From assembly GCA_013368315.1 (NCBI GenBank), contig JAACJM010000100.1:1-64000 (forward strand): a stretch of 64,000 nucleotides of DNA, in the 5' to 3' direction. The stretch's first letter is position 1. Each line of letters begins with the position of its first letter. The DNA is from Tetrapyrgos nigripes (lineage: Eukaryota > Basidiomycota > Agaricomycetes > Agaricales > Campanellaceae). Both the position numbers and the translations under genes were made by a program. The notes under the pieces are model-generated. The model saw nothing but the letters and a program-made list of their open reading frames with translations, made no database searches and was not told the origin of the DNA. This document shows, piece by piece, positions 11,225 to 23,153 of the stretch.

Positions 11225-12365
11225 TTAACAGAATTTGAGATCATCTGGCAGCTTCCCCTTGTTATCGGCCACATCCACTGCCTCGACGTAAGGAGTCTTT
11301 ACGTGCGATTTCGCCGCCGCTTTAATCTTCTCCCACAGTTCAGTGTCGACACGCTCTTGGCCTTTTCCAGTCTTCCCAAAATATTGTTGGACAATTGGTG
11401 CAGAGCTACGTGCTTGGGCATCCTGAGAGAAGTCGCCTTGGGGAATGTTCTCCAGGTGCCCGTTAGCAAAGAGCTTGAAGGCTCGGTCGATCTGAAGGTG
11501 GGTTATCAGTGCAGACGACAAACATCAGTAAAGCATTGACGTACAGCCAAGATGGTAAGAACCATGGCTCCTGTTGGTTGATTCTTCAAGCGATCGGTTT
11601 GAGGAATGCTGAGAGTGACTTTAAAATGCTCGGAGAATGTCTTGGCAACGACTGGGGATTGCAAAAAGCCCTGTATAAGTAATCATATATGAAATTATGT
11701 TTCCCAAAGAGAAGATGATTATATACCGCAGGCTTGCGCCCGTCACCCTGCTTGCGGTCAGAGTAGTAGCACAGATGATTCCATAAATCACCCTTTGTCT
11801 GATTCATGACATAGATCCTTCGGTGGGAGTTGCTCGCCTCTTTTTCCATGTCGCTCTTGACTGCGGCGATAGCTGCATTACCGATAGAGTCGCGCCATTC
11901 GATCAAGATTTTGGCAACCTAGGAAACGATGGCATTATATCGTCAAACAGCCAGTAAAGATACAAGTTTATCGTACCAAGCTTCTGATATCCTGTTCGTA
12001 GCGTGAGAAGTCGTCTCTCATATTTGGCATAACCTTGATCCAGATACCCTTCAGTTTCTCTGAAGTCGGATCTTCCCAAGCGTTGCCGCAGCCAGCAAGT
12101 TCAATGACTACTGCTTTAACCTCCTTCACAAAGCTAGTTCTGATATCCTCAGGAAGGCTCTCGCTGCTTGTGGGAGAATTCTAAGGTATTGAATGAGTGA
12201 TCCGAGTCGATTCAAGGAGCCACCTCCATTACTACGTACTTCTGTATAAGCCCCAAAATTCGTGGTAGAACGGCCATGGACGACGGACGACGAGTGATCG
12301 TTTTCCTTATATTGACCGCCCGACATGCTAATGGTCCGTGAGTCCGGGACACGATTTCCTGACAT
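11225..12365 (-). CDS. Unrecognised intron-containing gene, copy B
   Basis: Mirror of copy A, with exons (minus strand) 12365-12240, 12180-11977, 11918-11727, 11670-11545 and 11491-11225. Introns are bounded by GT..AG. The predicted product is about 304 residues and appears the same as copy A over the parts compared. Both copies keep an uninterrupted frame, which could mean function or simply recent duplication. The gene is convergent with copy A: A is on the plus strand and B on the minus, with their 3' ends facing the spacer. Function unknown. Confidence 0.7.
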
Positions 12366-12794
12366 GTTGTCGAATTTGTTGTCTTGACGGACACTGAGAG
12401 AGGGAAGGCAGGATGGTGTCTTTGGCTTGTGCCGTAGAATCAGTTTAAGTGTGTCTGAATAGCTGTTCGAGGTGTGAGGCATCAAACCCTATGCTGACAG
12501 CTTAATCCAGATAGTATAAAGTTCTGTTTTCCGCCGACTTCGATCTATACCTTGCATATTACAGTGAAGCCAGATATAGAGAGTTTTACGGTACCAAGTC
12601 GATGGGTACTATTAGATATCCCCGAAAAGCAAGGTACGAGAAGTTTCGAGGAGCTATAAGCGCCCATTGGTATTCATTTCTGAATGAATTTTCTGCCGAA
12701 GTAACTTTGCGGATTGAGCTTATTGATATACCCCGATGAACAGGCTGGAAGCCATACAATGGAATGTATGCTATACTCAGATACGAGTACCGTT

Positions 12795-13123
12795 GCCATC
12801 GAGGATCAGCTACCGTTGCCGAGGAGTATCAGGTCAAAGCCTTTGGACTCTTGGGCGTTTATGGGTTCGCCGTTGGCTTCTCTCATTCAATTCCAATAAA
12901 TTCAAACTGCCAATTATACTCTGTAAGCATGAACGCAGGTTCGGTGATGTCTTTGTGATATGTTTTGAATGGAAATACAGACAACCTGCGTTCATGCTTA
13001 CAGAGTATAATTGGCAGTTTGAATTTATTGAATGAGAGAAGCCAACGGCGAACCCATAAACGCCCAAGAGTCCAAAGGCTTTGACCTGATACTCCTCGGC
13101 AACGGTAGCTGATCCTCGATGGC
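12795..13123. repeat. Nested palindrome, right-arm copy
   Basis: Mirror of the hairpin at 1541-1869, with the same 41-bp loop in reverse-complement orientation. Beyond it the right arm has one fewer ~160-bp tandem unit than the left. Confidence 0.9.
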
Positions 13124-14167
13124 GACAGTCCGAACCTGCGTAGTACATGCATAACTTTGAGTATAATTGGCAGCCAATTTATTGGAATTGAATGAGAGAA
13201 GCTAACGACGAGTCTATAAACGCTCAAGACGCTCCAACAGCTCAAGGGCTTTGACCTGATACTCCTCGACAACGGTAATACCGATCAGCTCACTTTTCTG
13301 ACTCGAGCTCTGGCTGGGCATTGCTTGCGTAGACGCCTTATAGCTTCTCTTATTCAGTTCCATTGAATGAACTGCCCAATATGCTTTCCATTCAGGTTGC
13401 TGTAGAGAATAAGTACATAGATTTTACTGACATTTCTATGTATGTACTTGTGGTATGTTTTACGAAGAATTGGCATTGACAGGTCTGGCATTTGCTCTGC
13501 CAGCATTCGGTTGAGTAGAGTACATCCCTCCATACTGACTCGAGCTCTGGTTGGGCATTGCTTGCGTAGACGCCTTATAGCTTCTCGTATTCAGTTCCAT
13601 TAAATGAACTGCCCAATATGCTTTCCGTTTCAGTCGCTGTAGACAGGCAACGAAAGTTTGAAGAAAGCTAAAAAAAAAAAAAAGAGGACGAACCTGGTCT
13701 CTTTTATTCATGTCCTACAGGCAACGAAAAGAACGGACAGGATGAGCATCGCCGGTGCATCATTCTGACATTGGCAAGCTGGTCGTGTAGAGAACGAGTC
13801 GGGACGAACTTGAAGCTTAAGTGAGACAGAGCTTCGGAGTTTGTTGCCATTTCACTTCAGTGTCACTCACTTATACCTTCATCCTCACGGGAGGGAGGCT
13901 GAGCAGAGCGAGCAGATGAGGACCATGGGACTGCCAGCTGACAAGACAAAGGTGAAGGACCGAGAAGAACATCATCATCACTTGATCATCACTGTCATTG
14001 TGGGCGGGCAGGGCAAAGCTTCATCTTTAGATTTTCCAGGAAAAAATAAACTTTCACACCATCAAATCACATCTACGTAATCGACTATTCTGTGAATCGT
14101 TCAGCGCTCCGTGGCAAGGAGGCCTCGAGTCCAGAGTCCCACTCGGAAAAAACCCAAGTCGACGTGA

Positions 14168-15155
14168 TTCAGCAGTTCAAAACCTGACTTCTATAGGAAT
14201 TCAATGAAGAAGTTGCCATAAAGTAGCTATTAAGGTGCAGCTGGACAACGGAGGAAAGGGAGACCATTGAAGTCCGTCCCATGATGGATTCCACCTCGGA
14301 ATCCTTCCGACCAGCGCCCGATAAGGACCAGGAAGGTATTGCCCACATGAAGATGTACGTCAAAGTCAGAAAAGCTTGACTCGGAGAAAGACGCGCATAA
14401 CAGAAGTTGAGCACAAACCTACACATATATACTTATTATACCCCGAGTTGACCTCAAGTATCCTTCAGGAGTCTTTCAATCTATTTCATATTTTGCGGTA
14501 AATCCCAGAGCAACGCTTGCATTTTATACATAAATGACCTCTGAGAGAATGTCATATCTTTGGGATACCTGGGTATACCGTTGGGAAACTTAACCTCCAG
14601 CGGCGTCGGGCGAGCGCATCCGCAGAGGTAATCTGACAGGAAATTCAGTGAGAATGAATAGCAATAGGCGGTAGAGAGTCGATCCGTAGTATTCGATCCC
14701 GAAGCAAAGAAGCAGGAAGCGGTGATCTGTCCTTTTTCGGTAGAGTAGTCATGTGAATGATGTCAGAGCAATGATAAAGCCTCGTGCCAACTCATGCCCT
14801 CCGGACAGCGCCCGTATCCCACCGTCTTTGCGATCAGACTGTGACAATGTCACCGACGTCGCGAAGCACCGATCCCAAGCCCAAGTCGTTATGGTCTCAA
14901 GCTCAAGTCCCTGAAGCTCCCTCCTGCCCTGGTAATCTGCAAGAGAACTTCTCTCCGTGCCTTTCTCTTTGAATAGTAAAGCTCGGTGTTGCTAGGAGCA
15001 ACTGCCCTGGTGCGTCCTCAAATTTCTTTTTTCCTTAGCTCTTCTCGCTAACAAGGCAAATTGAATAGGATTCCCTTATTCTTCTCTGGCACACCCTACC
15101 TCCAAAGCTCGGAAATGTATTATATCCTCGCGATTTCGAGCCTCCAGGACACTTA
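14168..15155. other. Unassigned sequence after the inverted repeat
   Basis: About 1 kb with only short frames (such as 14169-14426 minus) and no recognisable domain. It is not duplicated at the left edge of the repeat. It ends with the TTA that precedes the putative Harbinger-type terminus at 15156. Confidence 0.4.
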
Positions 15156-15488
15156 GGCCCAGTTCGGTTGCACGCGGATTTTTATTACAGCGTTATATCT
15201 TGCCTATATATAGTAGTAAAAGCGCTATTAGCAAGCATCGTTATATTTCTTAGCAGTAATTTCATATGTCAAAAAACCCTGTGTGTTCGGTAGACTTTTC
15301 CTGCTAGTAATTCTAGAATTCTGCGATGTGTGCGTGTTCGGTTACATATCTTTGGTAGTGTTTATTGATATAACGAGGACCCACATTGTGCAAGCTTTCC
15401 ATTTCTTTCCTCCTTCGTTTTCTTCTCCCTCTCATTTCTCCCTCCTTTGATGGCATCTTCTGGATCTCCTACGCCTGTCTGTCTTCTT

Positions 15489-16106
15489 TAGGGCTCCACA
15501 CCATCCAGTAATACTGGTACGGTATACCCATACCCGTAATCGTACTGGTTCATTTCGAAGCCTGTACGGTACTGGACGGGTATGGGTATGGCAGTAATAC
15601 TGAATACGGGTCTGTACTTACTACTGGTGCAGCTGAGGAAAATTATAAAGGAGACTTACCTTCTAGCAGCTTCGTGCTGACCTTGAGAGCTATACAAGTT
15701 AGTAGGAGGACAAAAATTGAGGTTGTGCTCACCAAGATGGCTTTCTGAAAGTTTTCACTTGACTTCGCATCTCATTGACATCTGAACGATACTGCATCAA
15801 GACCATTTTTCATCTGAATTTGCTTGAAGATGCTCTCCAGGCTTGAATTTTGCACTTTATCTACGAGAAATTACCCAAACTAAGCAAAACAGTCAAAAAA
15901 TCGATGCAAAACTCGTCACCGAGGCTTGACCGACCCGTATACCATAAAACCCGTAATACAGTCATAAAGAAGACAGTTATATACGGGCTGAACCTGTACC
16001 GTACAACCCCGTATTTTTTGATCAGAAAGTCACATACGGTATGGGACCATATCCGTTGTACGGTTCCAGTACAAACCGTACAGTACTGGTATGGCACAGA
16101 GCCCTA
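15489..16106. mobile_element. hAT-like MITE (618 bp)
   Basis: Termini are TAGGGCTC and GAGCCCTA, with imperfect similarity further in (CCAT..CCAGTA against TACTGGTATGG). The flanks are GTCTTCTT (15481-15488) and GTCTTGTT (16107-16114), an 8-bp duplication with one mismatch, as produced by hAT transposases. The interior is rich in TACGG/TACTGGT palindromic words and has no transposase, so it is non-autonomous. It is nested in the larger putative Harbinger-type element. Confidence 0.65.
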
Positions 16107-16114
16107 GTCTTGTT

Positions 16115-19100
16115 GGAGGCTAAAATCCAAAGCAAGATGTCAGACAACAACTTCAAGCCCCAAGTCTATTCCCAAGCTGTCTTGCACCAGTGGTGACATG
16201 ACAAATCAGTGTCTCTGGACAATGGCAGGTCTGTACGAGTCCGTACCATGACGGCGGCACACTGCTAAGAGGAACACGCGACTGGAACACGTCTCACGGC
16301 TATTACTACTGGGTAGGCGCAGCCGCGGTTTTTCTTGCGTCGGCTGACTAAGCAGACTTTTGGCGTGAGGCAGCGGCGAATTGGTGTCTCATTGCTTTCT
16401 ACATACATACTATACTTTCTGGTCCTGGATTATAGGCTGTTCATGTAGATTAAGTGCAACGATTTTGGACACCCTCCAAACCAATTCCTGTCGTAATTCC
16501 CGATACTTTAGTATAAAGGGAGTGTATGGAGGTCATATAAATCCGTGAAGAGCTTTTATAAGTCATTTGCTAAGCAGCTTTTCGGCCGAACAGCCTGTCT
16601 CGGTTCACGTGCCGTGCCAAACACACGCGTCATGACTTTTGTTCATTATTTGTCGAACGTTTTGAGGTTCAACGAACAGTTCGGCTATAAAAGAGCATTG
16701 ACTGTGTACTCTGCCTCAGGGGCTGCCACCCATCGGTCAAGTGCAAAATCTGCGTTGCATTTTTCAGACGTATTTAGGGTATACTCTGCTGCAGCAAATG
16801 TTCTTCCATAGCTATGGTGCCTGTGGGGGGCTATAGAGCTCTGCGGGTCATTATATGCCCATGAGCGATCATTGCATCAGGAAAAAACTCAATTGCAAAT
16901 TGAGCCTGAATTTTGCTAAATCGTACCAACTGCGGTAAATCATGGTAAATGGTCAGTCCATGTGGCAGTAATTTGCAAAAACAGTACATAACAAAAGTAA
17001 TAAGGATTACAGAAATAAAACAGTGGATTGATTAGACATTACCACTACTACTGCTGCCACTGCTGCGGGCGCTATCTACATTAGCATGAGCATAGACATG
17101 GTACCAGCACTGAAAACTTGGGACAAGGATTTTATACTGGGTTCGCGAATCCACAGTTGACGATCCTTCTTCAAAGGTAAAATGAAATGATTGCCGGCTA
17201 CGTACATACACATCTAAAAGTCGTCTTCATTAGCTAGGACCCCGAGAACAAAAGGCAAAGGCAAAAGTACGAGAACTCACCTTGAGCTTCAGCTTTTCAT
17301 AGACTGCTCTATACCCATCTCAAGCTCGTCTCTAGCCTTGGAAACCTTCAAAGAGCGCTCTCGGAGATTGTCAGACTATTGACAATATATAGTCATGTAC
17401 TGACTTGGAGCTGGGCCCATACTTTGTGGTTGGATGCATACCTAGCCTCTACAGGCAAGGACAGGGCGAGTCGTGTCGTTGAGGGGTTGGTGAGCGCAAG
17501 AACTTAACAGTTCTCGAATTTTCGAAGTGACGTCGCGGTCACGAGACGTCGGAGTTTGAACAATTTTTTTGATCAAACTGCGGTCGCGACGAAACTCCCT
17601 TTGCTTGCTTCCTCTCCTTTGCTCCGCAGCGCGGTCCCCTCCTCTCTGCCTTCCTGTTGGCAATGGTGTATTTGGCTCGTTGAGTAATCGGTAGGTGTGC
17701 TCTTTCCTATCGACTCTGACAATACTGATGAGTCTGATACAACAGCGGGCACTGCATCATCGTCAACGTCGGTCACTAGATCCTCCCCCTTTCGTCTCTT
17801 GACTGACTATCCTTTCACCTTCTCTTCCTCCCTTACTTTGCAGGAACTTACCTCGTTTATCTCGGCATACAACCTCTTCAATCTCAGCTTAAAACCTTCA
17901 GTCATGAGCTACTAGTAGGTCTTCTCGACACAGTACGTGCTGGTGTATTTTATGACCTGGTCCGATTGTTATTCATTACTCGAATTGTAGGCTCTCTGTC
18001 TGAGTTCTACTTGAAGACCTCATAGTTGGTGTGCTCAGGTTTCTCTCAACGTATATGCTTGGTGGTACCCTCTTCAATTCACAAGCTTTTCACTTCAATT
18101 TCCTTAATTCGCGGATTTGGGTGTGTCTCTTCTTTCTCAGTACTCTCTTATTGAATTCTAATGCTAATTCGCGAGTGCCAGGTGGGTAATAGGCCGTCGG
18201 GTTCTTTGGGTATCTCCTCCGTATGGGTCCTTAGTCCAGGTATGTCCTAGAGGCTATTCTATCTCAGAGTCCCGTTCTGACTTTATTTATTCTTTTTTCG
18301 ACTGTAGCCTTTGCAGAAGTATTGAGGAGAAAGGTAAGATTCATGACATGTAGCACTACATGTAATGGGTGTATGTAGGTAGTGTCTGTGAATACAGCCG
18401 TTTTAATTATTCATGCAGACCATAGGCAGTTGAGAACGCTTGGTAACGCTGCGTTATCGCCGTCTGGTCTTGCATAATTCTGCAGAAATTTAGCAGAATC
18501 TTTCAGCAAATGGAAGGGCATTTGCGGAATCGACCAAAATCGTGTAAAACTGCCATATGCGCAAAATCGTCCGCCATTTTGCAAAATTTAGCCTCGATTC
18601 TCGGTTGAGGTTTTTCCTGATGACTTCCCAACCCCAAAAAGTACACTACACGCTGTTGTTGCCCCTAGCACCCTAACTTTATCCTCTCTAGGAACCCATA
18701 TGTTGCTCTTGCACCTTCTACCTTCATCTTGATCAATTTGGTCTACCGGGTTCGCACTTTTTTTTGGAAGGCTTTGGCGTTGCTCATGTGGCGTCACCGC
18801 CAACTGCAAACCCGAATCCTCATGCACCAAAGGAGGTCTATTCACAGCCAGAGAGACCCCTTGCTCTACATAAGCGTAAGTCTGTCCAGTCTAGGTTACA
18901 GTCGCGGCGTGATTGACTTCGCCAACCTAGTATTATCCAAGGATAGGGCGTACGCATATATGACGCGCCTTCATAATGGGTCGTTCGTTCGAGTTGTAGT
19001 GGCTGATTGGCGTTACAAGCATTGTTGTTGTGAACATATTTCCTGTAAATGTTTTAAGTAGACATTATCGATATCTAACGTTTTGTAGCGCGTACGGTCC

Positions 19101-19597
19101 TTGAATTGGTCACTTTACTGAATGGATTCTGTATATTGATCGTTTAATTGCAAGCCGTTGAAGATCAATTGTACTGTTTTCCATCCAACTGCCACTGTCT
19201 GCTGCACTTATAAATCCTCCGTGTCAGCTTCTCAATGTTGCGACTGACTGTGGTTCTCAATGGTTGAAAATTCTGCAATGGTAACGGATGTCCGATATTG
19301 CGCTGCGTTCCAACTGGGCACTCCATAGAGTCTACCTCAGTCAGTGCACCCATAATGTTTTTGTCTTGGAGTTATCACTTTGATTTTTTCCAGTCTACAG
19401 CAGTATCGGGTTTGGCGGCCCTCCAGCGCCGCGCTATGCTAAATAATCAGCTTCACTGCAACTTCACTGTCAAAATATTCCATTATGTAATCAAATCCGC
19501 CCACTCTTTCCTCGAGTTTGGGGTCACTGTAAATCTCCACAACGAACCCAGCTAAGTGCCTCGGACTTCTTCAGTGTTGACATAGATTTTCAATCTA
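16115..19597. other. Interior without recognised genes
   Basis: Short frames only. A-rich and CAAAAT/TTTGCAAAA-rich patches occur near 16880-16985 and 18480-18600. Candidate frames at 17442-17776 (minus) and 18729-19061 (plus, 110 codons) show no domain I recognise. No transposase signature (DDE blocks, helix-turn-helix, zinc finger) was seen. Confidence 0.4.
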
Positions 19598-19705
19598 TTT
19601 GTAGTTATCAATTGTTTTTGGAGTTTTATGGGTTCCAACATGTTTATGCAGTCCATATCTAACATATATTGCGCAGATAGAAAAAAATTGAATTGATAAC
19701 TACAA
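19598..19705. repeat. Short inverted repeat (15-bp stems)
   Basis: TTGTAGTTATCAATT (19598-19612) is the perfect reverse complement of AATTGATAACTACAA (19691-19705), around a 78-bp loop. Weaker pairing extends outward (AATCTAT against ATCAAAT). It resembles a small foldback or MITE remnant. Confidence 0.6.
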
Positions 19706-19952
19706 ATCAAATCCAAATCCATGAAACTTTCTCATATATCATTAGAGGATCTGAGTCCTGGTTGAAGAGGAAATTGCATTCGCCATTTTCGACGCTTTCA
19801 CAGCCACCCGATGCGGAGAGTTTGAATTTAGCAGGAGGTTGCGCCATTACTAGTAGCTACTAAGGGAGTCATATTCTCACGGCTCGGCTATTTACTAGCA
19901 GTAGTAATTTAAGCGTCATATAAAAAACCCTGTGCATCCGAACTGGGCCTTA

Positions 19953-21196
19953 CTACGTCTTGGGAGAGGTCCAGATGCCGGATGCTCGGACGGTGGGTTA
20001 TCTAATTTTCGGTCACTGACATCATCTCATGTGTTGTGGACTTCTTTTGATGGGATCGAATACTACCCATCGTCTACGTTCCCAGCAATAGGCGCTTGCC
20101 CTCTTGATCTTGAGCTTGAGGTTGGCCAGAAGTTGAAAAGCCTACATGAGCCTGGGTGGCAACCGTAGTGATGGTAGAGAGGTGAAGGAAGCGTGCTACT
20201 GGTAGCGATAAGGGTATAGTTGATTAACTATTTGATGTGCGTCGTCTTCCTTTTTTATTTTTTTGCGTCATGCTCATGGATCCGGATTGGTTGCAAACAG
20301 ATTCAATCTTATGAGCAAAATGGCGTGAGTCCTACTTTTCCAACGTTCTTTTTTTTCGTTCGAATGGAGTGATGCTTGATATGGGACAGATGCCTCTGTC
20401 TTTCTTACCTAGGTGTTTTAATAAGAGGATTTTTACTGTATCTCATTTGGTGATGGCATGGAAAATTTTTGTTCATATCAATGTTTGGGCCTCGTAATTT
20501 GCCATGCGAAGTGGCACCTTCTCCAGTCACACGTTGCCGAAGTTTTCCCAGGACTCACAACGCATAACGTACAGAACGGATGGCTCTCTTACCCCTCGAC
20601 CTCACCTACACGTGCATGTGGAAATGGCTAGTACTCCTTGCTATATCGATCCATCTCCCTCATACGGAGATCCCACGGCTCAGATGGTGTATGGGTGTTC
20701 CCGGGGACGGCTCTGATGATTCGTGAATGGGTTCTAATTGCAAAAATATGTTCATGACTGCGTAAGATGACTCGGAAAACCGGGAACATGGGTATTCAAG
20801 CGCTCGCGATCGAAGACTGTCCTAGCTATCTATGTGCGTTCTTCCAGCACTCTCGGAAGAAGATTGTTCTCAGTTCTCTCTCTTAAAATATCGATAGCCA
20901 TCGACGAGTCATCCTGACCTTCTTTCGAAGGCTGAGCTCAAGACAAGAGGAGGATGACAGTAGAATAGATCTTCCGAAGTTTATGTGACGTTCCGTTATA
21001 TATACGAAGCATCGACCTTCTTGTACATACAAAATGTGAGCAATGTCCATCGCCAAAGTCCTCATGAGGTTCCGACATTGCCAAGGTATGACCAACAGGT
21101 AGTTGATGGGCACAGGTACAGTCTTGTGAAACGAGGAGCGGAACCTTCGCGACATTGAAAATTGGCGCTCAAGTGTCAGCCCAAGCAATATGCAAA
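19953..21196. other. Unassigned stretch with one dispersed motif
   Basis: No gene recognised. A copy of the 32-bp dispersed motif lies at 20487-20518 (GGGCCTCGTAATTTGCCATG and so on). The remaining frames are under 105 codons and lack domains. Confidence 0.4.
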
Positions 21197-22880
21197 GTAA
21201 GTATAGAAGCCGGCGGAAAACACCACTTTATACTTTCTGGGTCAAGCTGTCAGCATAGGGTTTGATGCCTCACACCTCGAACAGCTATTCAGATGCACTT
21301 AAACTGCTCTACGGCAGAAGCCAGAGACACTTTCATCCTCCGTTCCCTCTCTCACTCTCCAATCATGTCCCGGAATCGCTTCTTTGAGAGTACATCTCAG
21401 AGCAATTTCGACAACATGACTTTGAATAACGTTGGGGAAATCAGCACAATGCCGCGGGCGATGTACACAATGATAGTCGGAGGTTTGGTAACATCAACGG
21501 TCAGTATACGGAAAACGATCATTCGTCGTCCGTCGTCCATGGCCGTGCTATCAAGAATTTTGGGAATTATAGAGAGGTACGTAGTATTGGAGGTGGCTCC
21601 TTAAATCGAGGATCACTCATTCAATACCTTAGATGAATTCTACCAGAAGCAGGGAGAGCCTTCCTGAAAGCCTTCCTGAGAGCCTTCCTGAGGATATCAG
21701 AACTGGCTTTGTGCAGGAGGTTGCGCCAGTAGTCATTGAACTTACTGGCTGCGGTGACGCTTGGAAAGATCCGACTTCAAAGCAACTGAACGATATCTGG
21801 ATCAGGATTATGCCAAAGAAGAAAGGCGACTTCTCACGCTACGAACAGGATATCAGAAGCTTGGTACGATAAACTTGTATCTTTACTGGCTGTTTGACGA
21901 TATAATGCCATCGTTTCCTAGGTTGCCGAAATCTTGACCGATTGGCGTAACTCTATCGGTAATGCAGCTATCGCCGCAGTCAAGAGCGACATGGAAAAAA
22001 AGGCGAGCAACCACGACCGAAGGGCCTATGTCACCAATCAGACAAAGGGTGATCTATGGAATCATCTGTGCTACTACTCTGACCCCAAGCAGGGTGACGG
22101 GCGCAAGCCTACGGTATATAATCATCTTCTCTTTGGGAAACATAATTTCATATATGATTACTTATACAGGGCTTTTTGCAATCCCCAGTCGTTGCCAAGA
22201 CATTCTCCGAGCATTTTAAAGTCATCCTCAGCATTCCTCAAACCGATCGCTTGAAGAATCCGCCAACAGGAGCCATGGTTCTTACCATCTTGGCTGTACG
22301 TCAATGCTTTACTGATGTTTGTCGTCTGCACTGATAACCCACCTTCAGATCGACCGAGCCTTCAAGCTCTTTGCTAACGGGCACCTGGAGAACATTCCCC
22401 AAGGCGACTTCTCTCAGGATGCCCAAGCACGTAGCTCTGCACCAATTGTCCAACAATGTTTTGGGAAGACTGGAACTGGCCAGGATCGTGTCGACGCTGA
22501 ACTGTGGAAGAAGATTATAGCGGCGGCGAAATCGCACGTGGGGACTCCTTACGTCGAGGTCGTGGATGTGGCCGATAACAAGGGGAAGTTGCCAGATGAT
22601 CTCAAATTCTGTTAAGTGTTCATGATGTCGAGACTAGAAAGTATGCTCAATAGGTGAGTACGTGCATCAGGATTCAGAACTGGCTTTGCGAAATCAAGCT
22701 TACAGATTAACGGTTTGAACAGTCGGTTCAACAGCGATTTGTCTGCTTATATGTCAACCTGAGGTTCAAGTTGACTCGTCGCTTTCAACAGCGACTTGTG
22801 GAATTGTTTGTAGCTAGCATGTATGCATGACGAAACCCTTCTGGGAAAAATCAATGGTCAATCTCGTTTTTCAATCGCGT
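21197..22880. repeat. Third, dispersed copy of the arm gene segment
   Basis: Homologous to about 2109-3705 of the left arm, in the same orientation. Identity is high through the gene and its introns, falling off shortly after the stop codon region (divergence near 22865). It lacks the hairpin and the membrane-protein gene, so only the gene segment was copied or kept. Confidence 0.9.
21365..22615 (+). pseudogene. Unrecognised gene, third copy with frame break
   Basis: Exons correspond to those of copies A and B: 21365-~21570, 21633-21863, 21922-22113, 22170-22295 and 22349-22615. Coding parts of exons 2-5 are open. Exon 2 carries a small in-frame expansion (ESLP three times) relative to ESLP once in the arms. 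In exon 1 the frame that starts at the ATG does not lead into the frame matching GQYTENDHSSSVVHGR. A shift of one base near 21470-21495 is required, so the full-length product is not made unless translation starts at the exon 2 ATG (21633). Diverged residues relative to the arm copies show it is older than the inverted duplication. Confidence 0.65.
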
Positions 22881-23033
22881 TTGTGACGTGCTTAAAGGAA
22901 CCATCTCGAATTATGAGGCGAGTAGGTACGATTCACGAAAGTTTCTGAGGAAGTTTGTCAGAAAGATAAAATTTGCAGGCAGGCAGATAGGACAGGTTCT
23001 AAAACTCTGTCGACGACGATTTGGAGGATTCTT

Positions 23034-23153
23034 ATGACCACAGGAGCATCCGCTGCAGCTTCAGCACTCCTGGCCACACTCCTAGGCATCTGGACGGGCC
23101 TAGGAGTGTGGCAAGGAGTTTACTCGTCCTCGTCTATTCATGGAATTTCTGAG
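23034..23153 (+). CDS. Possible first exon of an unknown membrane protein
   Basis: An ATG followed by 40 codons rich in Ala, Ser, Gly and Leu (ASALLATLLGIWTGLGVW) ends at a good splice donor (GGTAAGTC near 23153). The downstream continuation cannot be followed. A strong 22-bp hairpin (23066-23119) lies within it, so part of the apparent coding sequence may instead be a structural repeat. Low confidence. Confidence 0.25.
23066..23119. repeat. Compact 22-bp hairpin
   Basis: The left stem (23066-23087) begins ACTCCTGGCCACACTCC; the right stem (23098-23119) pairs with it at 21 of 22 positions. The loop is 10 bases. This is unusually perfect for protein-coding sequence. Confidence 0.8.

Larger units (their letters stand above)
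8052..14167. repeat. Right arm of the ~6 kb inverted repeat
   Basis: Reverse complement of 341-6370. Arm lengths agree once the extra left tandem unit (~160 bp) and the 242-bp right-arm block are allowed for. Left and right coordinates sum to 14664 across the central part. Substitutions are sparse (for example GACAAGATAAAGG versus GACAAGACAAAGG). The inner end is 8052; sequence to its left continues the membrane-protein gene. Confidence 0.95.
15156..19949. mobile_element. Putative PIF/Harbinger-type DNA transposon
   Basis: The left end reads GGCCCAGTTCGGTTGCACG. The right end reads ...GTGCATCCGAACTGGGCC, its inverted match over the first 12 bases, with looser similarity for several tens of bases more (A/T-rich tract, then TTACTA-type sequence). 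Both termini are flanked by TTA (15153-15155 and 19950-19952). A 3-bp TWA target duplication is the hallmark of PIF/Harbinger elements. No transposase or Myb-like frame is evident inside; the largest frame is ~110 codons. It would therefore be a non-autonomous or gutted copy, or two separate MITEs that happen to face each other. Confidence 0.5.

Noticed and set aside
23066..23119. Hairpin as a transcription terminator
   Set aside because: Bacterial-type terminators do not apply in this fungal context and no U-run follows.
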